In this document: one piece after another, positions 62,387 to 64,000 of the stretch
Position numbering within the stretch: the first letter of the stretch is position 1
Layout of the letters: every line of letters begins with the position of its first letter
Source: Leptasterias polaris
Taxonomy: Eukaryota; Echinodermata; Asteroidea; Forcipulatida; Asteriidae
Assembly: GCA_037783415.1 (NCBI GenBank)
Contig: JAZGTN010000009.1
Span: forward strand, 10,540,001 to 10,604,000
Direction of reading: 5' to 3'
Length of the DNA stretch: 64,000 nucleotides
Position numbers and translations under genes: made by a program
Notes under the pieces: model-generated
Databases searched by the model: none
What the model was told of the DNA's origin: nothing
The model's input: the letters and a program-made list of their open reading frames with translations, nothing else

Positions 62387-64000
62387 AACTTTAACGCCTA
62401 AATTGATCAAGTCTCCTCAAAAGTTGAAGCACAGAACCCCCAGGTTGTGATAGATTCTTATATTTACACAATCTATTAATAGCATGACCCCCAAAACGTT
62501 CTAATTCAAAATAATTATACCGTTTATTGGGTGTTTTGTTTATTTATTATTTTTTATTTTATTTATTTATTTTTTTTGGGGGGGGGGGGGGTCTCAACTT
62601 TTAAGATTAATCTTTTTTGTTTTTGGTTTGCTTCATTTATTGAATTGTTTATTTCATTGATTTGCTTATATATTTCTTCTTCCTTTTTCATTTTGTTAAT
62701 TTTTGAGTCTCCATTCAGTATAGATACATGTTGCCGTCTGTTGTTTTCTCCCAGTCTGGTTGGGTGCACTCGTATGGCTATACATTGTAAACTCACGGGT
62801 AAAAGTACCAACACCTTACTAGCGCAGTGGGATAAGGTGCTGGGACTGTCTCAACACTTGGACCACGCGATCCGGGTTCGAATGCCGTCTGCACTAATAT
62901 AGGTTCAAGGCCTTTTGCTGTCTGTGGCAACAGTGTGATTGGGATCTGCCTTGCTTCCTCCCCTAAAGTGGTCAGGGCCCTAGTGGCTAGGCAGGGGAGA
63001 CAGGGGAGGATATGCTGCTGGGTCAATTTGCCACAAAATAAGGGAACTAATCGTTGCTGCAGAAGAGGGGCGTAGTGTGCGCTATATAAACCTCTCCAGC
63101 GCGTGAACGCCTGACACTACCAGCAACGTAACTTTTTAATCTTTTTTTAAATATAATATAAGGTATGAGATTTTACTGTGACGCTTTTTTGGTTATTTTA
63201 TTTATTTATTTATTGTTTATTATTTTCATTTTTGTCATTTGTTGATGCAACTACGCAATAAAAGTTACATGAAATACTGCAAAAAACATTTTATTGAAGA
63301 AACAATTGCAAAAAAAGAAACCCAAAACACTGTATCAGAATAAGCCATTTGCGAGTTAAATTTGAATAATGTCTGGTACAATGACTAGTTTAGTCACAAG
63401 TTACCGCTTAAATTTGAATTCCTCAGACTATCGAGACAGTTGCTATGTCACATGGTTCGGGGCAAGCTTTTGTATAGCAACCTCCAGATGAGCAAACCCT
63501 GGTACCATTGTGTCATACACATCCATTCAGAATTGTGTATGGGTGTTCACCGTCTCTTACGTAACTAAGCAAAAGCTTGCCCCTAATCATGTGACATAGC
63601 AACTGTCTCGATAGTCTGAGGAATTCAAATTTAAGCGGTAACTTGTGACTAAACAAGTCATTGTACCAGACATTATTCAAATGTAACTCGCAAATGGCTT
63701 ATTAGTTGCGATGATCGTAACCCTCTCTAGTATTTTAAAATAATTGGTGACTGTATGCATGTGACTGCGGTTTCATTGTTGGGGCTGGACTTGTACACAT
63801 GCATATAGAGCCACGCAGTGCAGGGGAGACTTGATAAATTTAGGCTTTTAAAGTTGGCCCTATTTTACTTGGCAAGTGGACTCTGCTGGAGAAGTGGGCA
63901 AGTGGGAGTGCATTTAGTTGGGTGCTCAAGACAGGGAAGGAAATGCTGTGACTCGGTCGCCACACCATGATGGGAACTAGATATCAGCCGGTCAGTCCGT
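62387..64000 (-). repeat. Satellite monomer M27, cut by the window end
   Basis: The first 1,614 bp of a unit. It has the longest G-run, 14 (62578-62591). It shares CTATATAAACC with M26 and has private TTTGTTTATT (62536) and TTTACACAATC (62463). Confidence 0.97.

Noticed and set aside
1..64000. Centromeric CENP-B boxes or telomeric repeats in the satellite
   Set aside because: I found no TTCGNNNNANNCGGG match and no telomere-type hexamer runs, so there is no sequence support for a centromeric or telomeric role.

Overview
The window is eukaryotic, non-coding, highly repetitive DNA. About 96% of it is one satellite family with a monomer of about 2,142-2,146 bp. Evidence for a eukaryote: a long, near-identical tandem array; a tRNA-derived segment with RNA polymerase III A and B boxes in every monomer; a 5'-truncated non-LTR retrotransposon with an RTE/BovB-type C-terminus; and a non-autonomous DNA transposon with terminal inverted repeats and a target-site duplication. 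An invertebrate animal is my best guess, but the sequence does not fix the species. I see no complete protein-coding gene. The many 60-125 codon open frames recur because the satellite recurs.

Layout. Positions 1-4038 hold one full and one truncated monomer in the + orientation (P1, P2). At 4036-4038 the array flips across a 3-bp microhomology. From there to 64000 there is a 75-bp monomer tip, 26 complete monomers (M1-M26) and a partial one (M27), all in the opposite orientation. Unit edges are set arbitrarily at the conserved GGCCCTATTT / AAATAGGGCC anchor. Three foreign insertions interrupt the array: a 2.35-kb DNA transposon in M2 (8032-10382, 9-bp target duplication), a 164-bp CCCACAA-rich insertion in M4 (13198-13361), and a 213-bp RTE LINE 3' fragment in M20 (47391-47603).

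Each monomer is itself composite. Left to right in the M orientation it holds: an A/T-rich tract ending in a T-run/G-run of variable length (6-14 G); a lead-in to a tRNA-like head with A box, B box and a TTTT stop; a TTTA-rich tract; a 134-bp inverted repeat with a 97-bp loop; a 78-bp hairpin segment that two units lack; and a segment bounded by inverted copies of a roughly 43-bp sequence.

Shared private variants show how the array evolves. There is a two-unit higher-order repeat (M9-M10 and M11-M12), out-of-phase duplications (M4-M6, M14-M15, M15-M17) and mosaic units (M12, M17). All point to recent unequal crossing-over or gene conversion. The items most worth pursuing are the orientation switch, the composite transposon/SINE/palindrome monomer, and the transposon with self-palindromic ends.
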